DNA of 64,000 nucleotides from JAVBLQ01 sp031553435 (lineage in GTDB: Bacteria > Bacteroidota > Bacteroidia > Bacteroidales > Azobacteroidaceae): assembly GCA_031553435.1 (NCBI GenBank), contig JAVBLQ010000086.1, positions 9,838 through 73,837 of the forward strand, given 5' to 3'. Within the stretch, counting starts at the first letter, position 1; every line of letters starts with the position of its first letter. The notes beneath the pieces were generated by a model, which was not told the DNA's origin, did not search any database, and saw nothing but the letters and a program-made list of their open reading frames with translations. The position numbers were made by a program, and so were the translations under genes. Below are positions 43,531 through 50,784 of this stretch, piece by piece.

Positions 43531-46005
43531 ATGCCTAAAAATAATTCTTCCAGCTTATCAAGAAATATTAAGTTAATCATTACTTTCGGATATCTGATAC
43601 TGATTTCCCTTGGAATTTATGGGGTTGTCCGTATTTATAAAGAATTGGTGATTTTTTCAGAATACGACAGACCTTTTGAAGAGCGAAAAGAATTGGCATT
43701 GATCAGTAATACGCTTGCTTCTCTTTATGAAGCGGAAAGCATGAATAAAGTTATTTATTCGGAAGCTTATACGGAAAATGTTAAAAATGGTTATAACAAA
43801 CTGATCAAAAAAGTCTATTTCCAGATAGATTCATTGTACAACTTTTCTAAAAATCCGGCACTACATTCTCATCTGGATACGGTAAAAATCCTTTTGGAAC
43901 AAAAGGAAAAAAATCAGGAATCCATATTTACTTTGTTGGATTCTATCAGAAGATTACCTCTTGATAAAAGGATACATACCACAGTTTTGTCTCAAAAAGA
44001 TCTGAGTAAATTAGATATGATGTTTAAATCTCATTTAGAGAGAAACAAGGATACAACTGTTATAAAAACCACCAAGAAAAATTTTTTTGACAGACTTAAA
44101 AATGTTTTTAAATCCGGTGAGGATTCTGCTATATTTGTTTCTTCGGCCGAAAAATACAAAACCGATAGTACATATGTGGATCCGGCCGTTTTATTGAGAG
44201 ATACCATTGCTCAATATGTTAACAATATTATTTACAAAGACAATAAAAGAAAATCGATACTTATATCTCAACTAGCTCTGAGACAGCATGAAATGTTTCA
44301 AAATAACGAACAAATAACGTTGCAGATCAATCAGATTCTCAGAGACCTGGAAACCAAAGAGCTAAAAATTATCTACAATCTGATGGAAGAAAAAGAGCAT
44401 ACGATGAGTCGCTCTTTTTGGATTGTTATGCAAATAGCTTTGGCTTCGTTGATAACTGCAATTATATTTTTAATTCTTAGTTTACGATCCGTATCTATCA
44501 GCCAAAAATATAGAAAGCAGATTGAAGAGGGGAAAAAACATGTTGAAGAATTATTAAAAAGCCGGGAGAAATTGTTATTGATGATATCCCATGACATTAA
44601 AGCCCCCCTTAGCTCAATTATCGGATACATAGAATTGTTAGGAAATAGTAAACTTTCTGAAAAAGAAAAAGGTTATCTGCAAAATATGCAAAGTTCTTCG
44701 GAACACGTTTTGGAGTTGATCAACAAGTTATTAGATTATCACCGGTTGGAACAGGGGAAAAAAGAACTCAATAAAATGTCGTTTTCACCATATAGGTTGA
44801 TGGATGATATTTCTCAAAGTTTCTTACCCCTTGCTGCTAAAAAAGGATTGTCATTTGAATTTATCAATGATCTTCCTCAGGGAACATTCAACGAAAGTGA
44901 TCCTTTTGTTATTCGTCAAATAGTCAGTAATTTAATTTCAAATGCAATAAAATTCACTTCTACAGGAAAAATTGCTCTCAAAGCTCATCTCGAAAAAGAT
45001 ACCCTTCAGATTCTGGTCGAAGATACAGGAGTAGGAATTTCAAAAGAAGACAGGGAAAACCTTTTCGAAGAATTTAAAAGATTGAAGCATTCTGAAAAGA
45101 ATCAGATCGAAGGGGCTGGGCTCGGACTGGCTATCACTCAAAAACTTGTACTGTTATTGGAGGGATGTATTGATTTTGAATCGGAATTAGGAAAGGGAAC
45201 TAAATTTATGCTTTCAATACCGTTGAAACCATGCACTTATGTTCCGGAAGAAAAAGGAATTGAAACAACTCCGAACAAAAGAACTTCAGCCAAAATATTA
45301 TTTGTCGATGATGATCTTGTCATATTAAATGTATACATGAAATTATTGCAAAGAGAAGGACATGACGTTTCCATTTGTGAAAATCCGATGGAAGTCCTTC
45401 TGTTATTGCAACAAAAACATTTTGACATCATTTTTACCGATATACAAATGCCTGGCATGAATGGATTTGAACTGGTTGAAAGAATCCGTGTATTTGATTC
45501 TCCCGAGATCAAAACGATTCCTGTTATTGCACTTTCAGCCCGTTCGGATATTTCGGAAGAAAAATTCAAGGAAGCCGGTTTCTCTGGTTTTTTAGCCAAA
45601 CCTTTTTCCTCCAAATTATTATTGGATATTATAGACAAATTTGTTCAGAACAACAATGTAGAACCTCGTTTGAATGAAAAAAACAATTATCAGGGAATAC
45701 ATTCTTTGGTAGAATTTGTTGAAAATGATAAAGAAGCATCATTGGAAATACTGAATGTCTTTGTCAGTGAGAATGAAAATACAATCAAAGGGATCCAAAC
45801 CGCATTGGATAACAAGGATTGGGAATCTATCAGGAAATATGCACATAAGCTATTACCTTTGATGAGAATTATTGGAGCCGACCAAATAGTATCCATTCTT
45901 CTCGAGCTTGAAAATGGTTTGCAGGATACTTCCAAAGTTGAAAATGCCATTTTAATGATTAAGCAGAAAAATCTGGAGACTGTTGAGTTTATGAACTCCA
46001 TATAA
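43531..46005 (+). CDS. Hybrid sensor histidine kinase with receiver and Hpt domains
   Basis: 824 residues. Two membrane helices (about 12-32 and 293-315) enclose a large extracytoplasmic helical sensor region (about 35-290) with no recognised ligand-binding fold. HisKA follows, with His354 in MISHDIKAPLSSIIGY, then HATPase (NLISNAIKF N-box, DTGVGISKED, GAGLGLAITQKL). A receiver with Asp637 (IIFTDIQMPGM) and a C-terminal Hpt with His772 (YAHKLLPLM) complete a phosphorelay in one chain. The next phospho-acceptor is presumably Asp52 of the sigma-54 activator encoded immediately upstream. Confidence 0.93.
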   Translation: MPKNNSSSLSRNIKLIITFGYLILISLGIYGVVRIYKELVIFSEYDRPFEERKELALISNTLASLYEAESMNKVIYSEAYTENVKNGYNKLIKKVYFQIDSLYNFSKNPALHSHLDTVKILLEQKEKNQESIFTLLDSIRRLPLDKRIHTTVLSQKDLSKLDMMFKSHLERNKDTTVIKTTKKNFFDRLKNVFKSGEDSAIFVSSAEKYKTDSTYVDPAVLLRDTIAQYVNNIIYKDNKRKSILISQLALRQHEMFQNNEQITLQINQILRDLETKELKIIYNLMEEKEHTMSRSFWIVMQIALASLITAIIFLILSLRSVSISQKYRKQIEEGKKHVEELLKSREKLLLMISHDIKAPLSSIIGYIELLGNSKLSEKEKGYLQNMQSSSEHVLELINKLLDYHRLEQGKKELNKMSFSPYRLMDDISQSFLPLAAKKGLSFEFINDLPQGTFNESDPFVIRQIVSNLISNAIKFTSTGKIALKAHLEKDTLQILVEDTGVGISKEDRENLFEEFKRLKHSEKNQIEGAGLGLAITQKLVLLLEGCIDFESELGKGTKFMLSIPLKPCTYVPEEKGIETTPNKRTSAKILFVDDDLVILNVYMKLLQREGHDVSICENPMEVLLLLQQKHFDIIFTDIQMPGMNGFELVERIRVFDSPEIKTIPVIALSARSDISEEKFKEAGFSGFLAKPFSSKLLLDIIDKFVQNNNVEPRLNEKNNYQGIHSLVEFVENDKEASLEILNVFVSENENTIKGIQTALDNKDWESIRKYAHKLLPLMRIIGADQIVSILLELENGLQDTSKVENAILMIKQKNLETVEFMNSI

Positions 46006-46152
46006 GTGAGAGAACCGGGTCACATTTTAATTTTCCATAACTATTTAAAGGTTGAGTGCTTATTTTATGACTTTGGCATGGTTATTGTACTTACTTATAT
46101 GAGTATATAAGAATTATGGTGTATTTTTTTAGCCGGACCTTAACACATGAAA

Positions 46153-46207
46153 GCCCCAAGATTTTTTCATAAAATTATTAAAGTTGATTATTTGTTTGAT
46201 TTGGGGC
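46153..46207. other. Dyad GCCCCAA ... TTGGGGC downstream of the hybrid kinase
   Basis: Exact 7-bp arms at 46153-46159 and 46201-46207 with a 41-nt AT-rich interval. It may be part of the 3' end of the kinase transcript. The loop is too long for a standard terminator. Nothing else is seen between 46006 and 46223. Confidence 0.3.
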
Positions 46208-46221
46208 AATGTTTGATTTTT

Positions 46222-46264
46222 CATAAAAAAAGGAAGCGTCCGAGGCGGATACTTCCTTTTTTAA
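46222..46264. terminator. Bidirectional terminator, hybrid kinase / Hc1-like gene
   Basis: AAAAAAGGAAG pairs with CTTCCTTTTTT, with GTCCG/CGGAT pairing inside and a short loop. A and T runs flank both sides. It lies 17 bp past the Hc1-like stop on the minus strand. Confidence 0.85.
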
Positions 46265-46280
46265 TTTAACTTCTTTTATT

Positions 46281-46457
46281 TTACTTTTTTGAAAGTTCTA
46301 AAGAAGTTTTTCTGAATTCTTTCAACATTTTTTCTAAATCTAAAGAAGATTTACGAGCGCGGGTTCCTGCAGCTTTGTTACCTTTTTCGATTTGTAAGCT
46401 AGCATCTGTAGTGAATGCTGCAAATTCTTCCTTGATTTTGTTTACTAAATTTTCCAT
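46281..46457 (-). CDS. Histone H1-like (Hc1) DNA-binding protein, 58 residues
   Basis: Small basic helical protein beginning MENLVNKIKEEFAAF and containing EKGNKAAGTRARKSSLDLEK near residue 23, then LKEFRKTSLELSKK. This matches the short Hc1-like proteins found across Bacteroidota, which are abundant and thought to bind or compact DNA. It has a clear -33/-7 promoter, a 95-nt leader and a strong terminator, so it is a monocistronic gene. Residues K, R and the KAAGTRARKSS stretch are the likely DNA contacts. Start and stop are unambiguous. Confidence 0.88.
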   Translation of the reverse strand: MENLVNKIKEEFAAFTTDASLQIEKGNKAAGTRARKSSLDLEKMLKEFRKTSLELSKK

Positions 46458-46557
46458 TTTCCAAAATGTTTAAATTATATATTAATAATTACTGTTAAAA
46501 GCCGAAAATTTAATGCTTAATAGAAACCTTGACCTTGAACAGATAAATAAGACTGCG

Positions 46558-46587
46558 CAAAGATAGTATCTTTTGAAAATTCAGCAA
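46558..46587 (-). promoter_or_regulatory. Promoter of the Hc1-like gene
   Basis: Minus strand: TTG (46587-46585), 19 bp, then TATCTTTG (46565-46558) followed by CG. This is the best match to the Bacteroidota -33/-7 pattern in the window, in keeping with an abundant protein. Transcription would start near 46551. Confidence 0.7.
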
Positions 46588-46798
46588 GTATTTTGATTTC
46601 AAATTCATTTAATTATAATACAATTTTCTCATATTCCAGGTTCAGAGCACCTTTTCATAGTTTCAAATCTTATTTAATGGAGCAATTGTATAAAACATCT
46701 TTTTTTACAAAAAGAAAGTTCCTTATTTTTTTGAAGTATCGGGAAAAATATACTACTTTGCAAACTTAAACTCAATTCTATTTTCAATTTATCGAATT
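46588..46798. other. Intergenic region upstream of the beta-CASP hydrolase
   Basis: Contains a near copy of the dyad (ATTGTATAAAACAT at 46685-46698, 12 of 14) about 100 bp before the hydrolase start and a degenerate -7 region, TACTACTTTGC near 46752-46762. No ORF. Confidence 0.4.
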
Positions 46799-48202
46799 AT
46801 GAAAATAACATTCCACGGTGCTGCACGTACAGTGACCGGTTCCAAACACTTAATTACCCTTTCCGATGGCAGAAAAATATTACTTGACTGCGGCATGTTT
46901 CAGGGAATGGGTAAAGATACAGATTCCCTGAACCGTAATTTAGGATTTAGAGCGGAAGAAATCAACTATGTTTTGCTCTCTCATGCTCATATAGATCATT
47001 CAGGTCTTTTACCCAGACTGGTAAAAGAAGGTTTTAAAGGGAAAATTTTTGCAACTCCGGCAACCATTGATGTTGCCAGGTTATTATTGCAGGATTCAGC
47101 TAATATACAACAACAGGATATCAAATTTCTCAACAAAAAGAGAATTCTGGACGGCAGGCCTCTTTTAGAACCGGTTTATACAGAAGAAGATGCCCGTAAT
47201 ACATTCCCTTTATTTCATGCTGTCGATTATCATTCAAGATACAAAATAGACGATGATATTGAATTTGAATTTTTTGATGTAGGACATATTATTGGAAGTG
47301 CAACTATCTATTTGTCAATCAGGGAAAATGGAAAACTGACGAGAATAGTTTTCAGTGGAGATGTAGGGCGTTACGGAGATCCTATTTTACGTTCGCCGCA
47401 ACCTTTCCCTCAGGCCGATTATATCATTATCGAATCGACTTACGGAAATAAATTGCATCAGCCCATCGAAACTTATTCCGATGATTTGTTGAAGAATATT
47501 CTTGAAACCTGCATAAAGAAAAAAGGAAAACTGATCATTCCGGCATTCAGCGTAGGACGCACACAAGAATTATTGTACGCTTTGAATGATCTGGAGATTG
47601 CCGGTCAGTTGCCCGATATTAAATATTATGTTGATAGTCCGCTTTCAACAGAAATAACGGCTACGGTAAAAAAACATTCGGAATGTTTTAATAAAGCCGT
47701 TCAAAAAATAATGAAAATAGATGTAGATCCGTTTACTTTCAAAGGATTAAGATTTATCAAAGATAAACGGGAATCACAAGCCTTAAATGCAAATTATGAT
47801 CCTTGTGTTATTATATCAGCATCGGGAATGGCTGAAGCCGGACGAGTAAAGCATCACATCGCCAATAGTATCAGCAATTGGAGAAATACAATTCTGCTGA
47901 TCGGATATTGTGAACCGGACTCACTAGGCGCTCGCCTGAAAAGAAAACCTGAAGTAGTGGGAATTTTCGGAGAAAAATTTACCGTCAATGCAGATATCGA
48001 AACTATCGACTCAATGAGTGCTCACGCAGATTATAATGATCTATCCCAATACCTGGCCTGCCAACATCCGAATGATGTCAAACAAGTTTTTATCGTTCAT
48101 GGAGAAGCTGAAGTTCAGGATGAATTTAAGAACCGCTTGATTAAGAAAGGCTTCTTGGATTGTATTGTTCCGGAAAAAGGACAGGAGTTTGGATTAAATT
48201 AA
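46799..48202 (+). CDS. MBL-fold/beta-CASP hydrolase, RNase-like (YsnF/CPSF73-related)
   Basis: 467 residues. Metallo-beta-lactamase domain with LSHAHIDHSGLLPRLV (HxHxDH zinc motif near 61), then a beta-CASP insert (about 215-330: ESTYGNKLH, PAFSVGRTQELLYAL) and the RMMBL C-terminal part (SAHADYNDLSQYL near 400, IVHGEAE with the last His). The protein is bacterial, single-subunit and close to the family of predicted RNA-processing exonucleases related to CPSF73 and TTHA0252. Zinc ligands are intact, so it should be an active nuclease; its RNA targets are not known. A perfect heptad hairpin lies just after the stop. Confidence 0.88.
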   Translation: MKITFHGAARTVTGSKHLITLSDGRKILLDCGMFQGMGKDTDSLNRNLGFRAEEINYVLLSHAHIDHSGLLPRLVKEGFKGKIFATPATIDVARLLLQDSANIQQQDIKFLNKKRILDGRPLLEPVYTEEDARNTFPLFHAVDYHSRYKIDDDIEFEFFDVGHIIGSATIYLSIRENGKLTRIVFSGDVGRYGDPILRSPQPFPQADYIIIESTYGNKLHQPIETYSDDLLKNILETCIKKKGKLIIPAFSVGRTQELLYALNDLEIAGQLPDIKYYVDSPLSTEITATVKKHSECFNKAVQKIMKIDVDPFTFKGLRFIKDKRESQALNANYDPCVIISASGMAEAGRVKHHIANSISNWRNTILLIGYCEPDSLGARLKRKPEVVGIFGEKFTVNADIETIDSMSAHADYNDLSQYLACQHPNDVKQVFIVHGEAEVQDEFKNRLIKKGFLDCIVPEKGQEFGLN

Positions 48203-48207
48203 AAATT

Positions 48208-48263
48208 AAAAACTAAAAGTGAAAAATTTTACGTTAAAAACGATTTTTTCACTTTTAGTTTTT
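48208..48263. repeat. Heptad hairpin after the beta-CASP hydrolase gene
   Basis: AAAAACTAAAAGTGAAAAA (48208-48226) pairs perfectly with 48245-48263. The units are ATTAAAA, ACTAAAA and GTGAAAA. It is followed by T-rich sequence and probably ends the hydrolase transcript. Confidence 0.8.
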
Positions 48264-48368
48264 CTCTTTTAAACCTTCCTTCTCACAATAACGTTCTAAC
48301 CTTAAATTTAAATATGCCATAAAAAATTAAGGTTATGAAAGGGGCAAAGGTTTATATGTGACCAATGT
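48264..48368. other. Intergenic, nothing recognised
   Basis: About 100 bp between two hairpin repeats, with no ORF or promoter-like element. Confidence 0.4.
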
Positions 48369-48510
48369 AAGGTGAAAGGTGAAGGTAGCTTTGCTCCCTT
48401 GTGAACTCGTTTCACTCGTTGTGAAGAGGTGACAATGCGACAAACGTCACTTCGTCACAGTTTTCACCTTTCACAAGGGAACGAAGTGACCTTCACCTTT
48501 CACCTTCATA
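48369..48510. repeat. Large compound inverted repeat upstream of serC
   Basis: Outer arms (about 48369-48405 and 48471-48508) share AAGGTGAAAGGTGAAGGT and CCCTTGTGAA with a mismatched centre; the inner part has TCGTTTCACTCGTTGTGAA and GTGACAA/GTCACTTCGTCAC units. It joins the GTGAAAG heptad class and the CTCCTTGTGAA class in one structure, the largest repeat in the window. Confidence 0.85.
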
Positions 48511-48597
48511 ATGATTTCAATTTGAAAATATAAACACTTTCTAAAAATGAAAAGTGAAGAATTTTCAACAAAAAGCTACTGAATTTAAAAAAAAAGG

Positions 48598-48605
48598 TAA
48601 CTTTG
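48598..48605 (+). promoter_or_regulatory. Predicted serC -7 element
   Basis: TAACTTTG followed by CAG matches TAnnTTTG; transcription would start near 48612, 27 nt before the ATG at 48639. Confidence 0.6.
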
Positions 48606-48638
48606 CAGCATTGAAAATTAACGTCATAATTAATCAAT

Positions 48639-49706
48639 ATGAAAAAATACAATTTCAATGCAGGCCCTTCAATCTTACCACAATCAACAGTTGAAAACAC
48701 AGCGAAAGCCATTCTTGATTTCAACGGGAGTGGATTATCTATTATGGAAATCAGTCATCGTTCCAAAGATTTTCAACCAGTTGTGGATGAATCCATTGAG
48801 TTATTTCAGGATTTATTGGATATTCCTTCCGGATACAAAATTCTTTTTTTAGGAGGAGGAGCCAGCTTGCAATTTTGTATGGTTCCTTTCAATTTGTTAG
48901 AAAAAAAAGCTGCTTATCTGAATACCGGGACTTGGGCGAATAAAGCATTAAAAGAAGCCAAATTATTCGGAGAAGTTGTTGAAGTTGCAACTTCCAAGCC
49001 TGAAAATTATTGTTATATTCCAAAAGATTATGCAATCCCTTCTGATGCCGATTATTTTCACATTACGACCAATAATACAATTTTCGGAACGGAAATAAGA
49101 AAAGATCTGGATTCTCCGGTTCCTCTGGTTGCAGACATGTCTTCCGATATATTTTCACGCCCGGTTGATATTTCAAAATACGGATTGATTTATGGTGGTG
49201 CTCAGAAAAATCTGGGGCCTGCCGGTGTTACTTTTGTTATCGTTAAAGAAGAAATTTTAGGAAAAATGAATCGTCCGATCCCGACTATGTTGGATTATCG
49301 CACACATATACAGGATGGTTCTATGTTCAACACACCTCCGGTAGTTCCGATTTATGCTTCATTGCAAACACTTAAATGGTTGAAAAGCATTGGTGGATTG
49401 CGGGAAATGGAAAAGAAAAATCTGGAAAAAGCTGCAATTCTTTACGACGAAATCGACAGAAATAAATTATTCAAGGGAACAGCTAAGTTTGAAGATCGTT
49501 CTATTATGAATATATGTTTTGTAATGGCTGACAATTACAAAGAGCTGGAAGAAGAATTCGGCAAATTTGCCACTTCGAAAGGTATGATCGGAATTAAAGG
49601 TCATCGTTCTGTCGGAGGATTCCGTGCATCGACTTACAACGCATTGCCAAAAGAAAATGTGCAGGCTTTGGTTGATTGTATGAAAGAGTTTGAGAAGAAT
49701 CATTAA
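48639..49706 (+). CDS. serC: Phosphoserine aminotransferase
   Basis: PLP enzyme converting 3-phosphohydroxypyruvate and glutamate to phosphoserine (second step of serine synthesis), also used in pyridoxal phosphate synthesis. 355 residues. It begins with the typical YNFNAGPSILPQ, has EISHRSKDF near 37, FLGGGASLQF for phosphate binding and GGAQKNLGPAG with the PLP Lys near 190. The C-terminal GHRSVGGFRASTYNAL substrate-binding segment is intact. serA follows 87 bp downstream across a repeat, so the pair probably forms an operon. Confidence 0.97.
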   Translation: MKKYNFNAGPSILPQSTVENTAKAILDFNGSGLSIMEISHRSKDFQPVVDESIELFQDLLDIPSGYKILFLGGGASLQFCMVPFNLLEKKAAYLNTGTWANKALKEAKLFGEVVEVATSKPENYCYIPKDYAIPSDADYFHITTNNTIFGTEIRKDLDSPVPLVADMSSDIFSRPVDISKYGLIYGGAQKNLGPAGVTFVIVKEEILGKMNRPIPTMLDYRTHIQDGSMFNTPPVVPIYASLQTLKWLKSIGGLREMEKKNLEKAAILYDEIDRNKLFKGTAKFEDRSIMNICFVMADNYKELEEEFGKFATSKGMIGIKGHRSVGGFRASTYNALPKENVQALVDCMKEFEKNH

Positions 49707-49707
49707 T

Positions 49708-49775
49708 GTGCCAATATTTTAATATGTCAATTTGCCAATAAACGTAGGAGTCATTGGCACATTGGCATATTATCA
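49708..49775. repeat. Octad-periodic repeat between serC and serA
   Basis: TAATATGTCAATTTGCCAAT (49720-49739) pairs with 49753-49772 at 18 of 20 positions. The unit is 8 bp (ATTGGCAC, ATTGGCAT). The same TGCCAAT class appears at 55018-55081. Confidence 0.8.
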
Positions 49776-49793
49776 AATTATAAAATTTAATTT

Positions 49794-50711
49794 ATGAAAG
49801 TATTGATTGCAACAGATAAACCATTCGCCAAAGTAGCTGTTGACGGTATTCGCCAAACAGTTGAAGGTGCCGGTTACGAGCTCGTTTTATTAGAAAAATA
49901 TACTGAGAAAAAACAATTGACCAATGCTATTGCAGATGCAGATGCTGTGATTATCCGTTCGGATATTGTAGATGCGGAGGTATTAGATGCAGGAAAAAAT
50001 TTGAAAATTGTGGTTCGCGCCGGAGCCGGATACGACAATGTAGATTTGAATGCTGCTACAGCCAAGGGTATTTGTGTAATGAATACTCCCGGACAAAATT
50101 CTAATGCTGTTGCAGAACTGGTTTTCGGTATGTTGGTTTATGGTGTCCGTAATTTTTTCAATGGAACTTCAGGAACCGAATTGTTAGGAAAAAAAATAGG
50201 CATTCATGCTTATGGAAATGTCGGGCGTAATGTTGCTCGTATTGCCAAAGGATTTGGAATGGAAGTTTATGCTTTTGATCCGTTTTGTCCGAAAGATGTT
50301 ATTGAAAAAGATGGCGTTAAGGTGATTTCTTCGGCAGAAGAATTGTACACAACTTGCCAAGTAGTATCATTACATGTTCCGGCTACTGCTGAAACAAAAA
50401 AATCAATCCATTTTGATTTGTTGAGTAAAATGCCTAAAAATGCAGTATTGGTCAACACTGCCCGCAAAGAAGTAATCGATGAATCAGGTTTAATGCAAAT
50501 GTTTGAGATTCGTCCTGATTTCAAGTATCTGACAGATATTGAGCCTGCAAATCATTCGGAAATTGTGGCTAAGTATGCTGATAAATATTTTTCTACTCCG
50601 AAAAAAATAGGAGCGCAAACAGCCGAAGCTAATATCAATGCCGGAATTGCTGCTGCCAAACAAATTGTAGAATTTTTCAAAACCGGAGAACAACGATTTA
50701 AGGTGAATTGA
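49794..50711 (+). CDS. serA: D-3-phosphoglycerate dehydrogenase, short form with Lys at the catalytic His position
   Basis: First step of serine synthesis: 3-phosphoglycerate plus NAD to phosphohydroxypyruvate. 305 residues, without the ACT or ASB regulatory domains of the long enzymes, so feedback control by serine is not expected. It keeps VRAGAGYDNVD, NTPGQNSNAVAE, the NAD-binding GIHAYGNVGRNVA (near 137), catalytic Arg224 in VNTARKEVIDE and DIEP near 248. The usual catalytic His of TPHIG is replaced: the sequence is STPKKIGAQTAEAN, with Lys270/Lys271. This corresponds to what has been called the type IIIK enzyme. Pairing with serC supports the assignment. Confidence 0.9.
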   Translation: MKVLIATDKPFAKVAVDGIRQTVEGAGYELVLLEKYTEKKQLTNAIADADAVIIRSDIVDAEVLDAGKNLKIVVRAGAGYDNVDLNAATAKGICVMNTPGQNSNAVAELVFGMLVYGVRNFFNGTSGTELLGKKIGIHAYGNVGRNVARIAKGFGMEVYAFDPFCPKDVIEKDGVKVISSAEELYTTCQVVSLHVPATAETKKSIHFDLLSKMPKNAVLVNTARKEVIDESGLMQMFEIRPDFKYLTDIEPANHSEIVAKYADKYFSTPKKIGAQTAEANINAGIAAAKQIVEFFKTGEQRFKVN

Positions 50712-50731
50712 AAATAAAAAAATGTTTTTTA

Positions 50732-50773
50732 ATAAAAAAATGAGTGATACATTGCATATCACTCATTTTTTTT
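50732..50773. terminator. Bidirectional terminator, serA / pectate lyase
   Basis: TGAGTGATA (50741-50749) pairs with TATCACTCA (50757-50765), loop CATTGCA, with runs of A before and T after. It separates the convergent serA and pectate lyase genes. Confidence 0.9.
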
Positions 50774-50784
50774 ATCTCAGTAGC

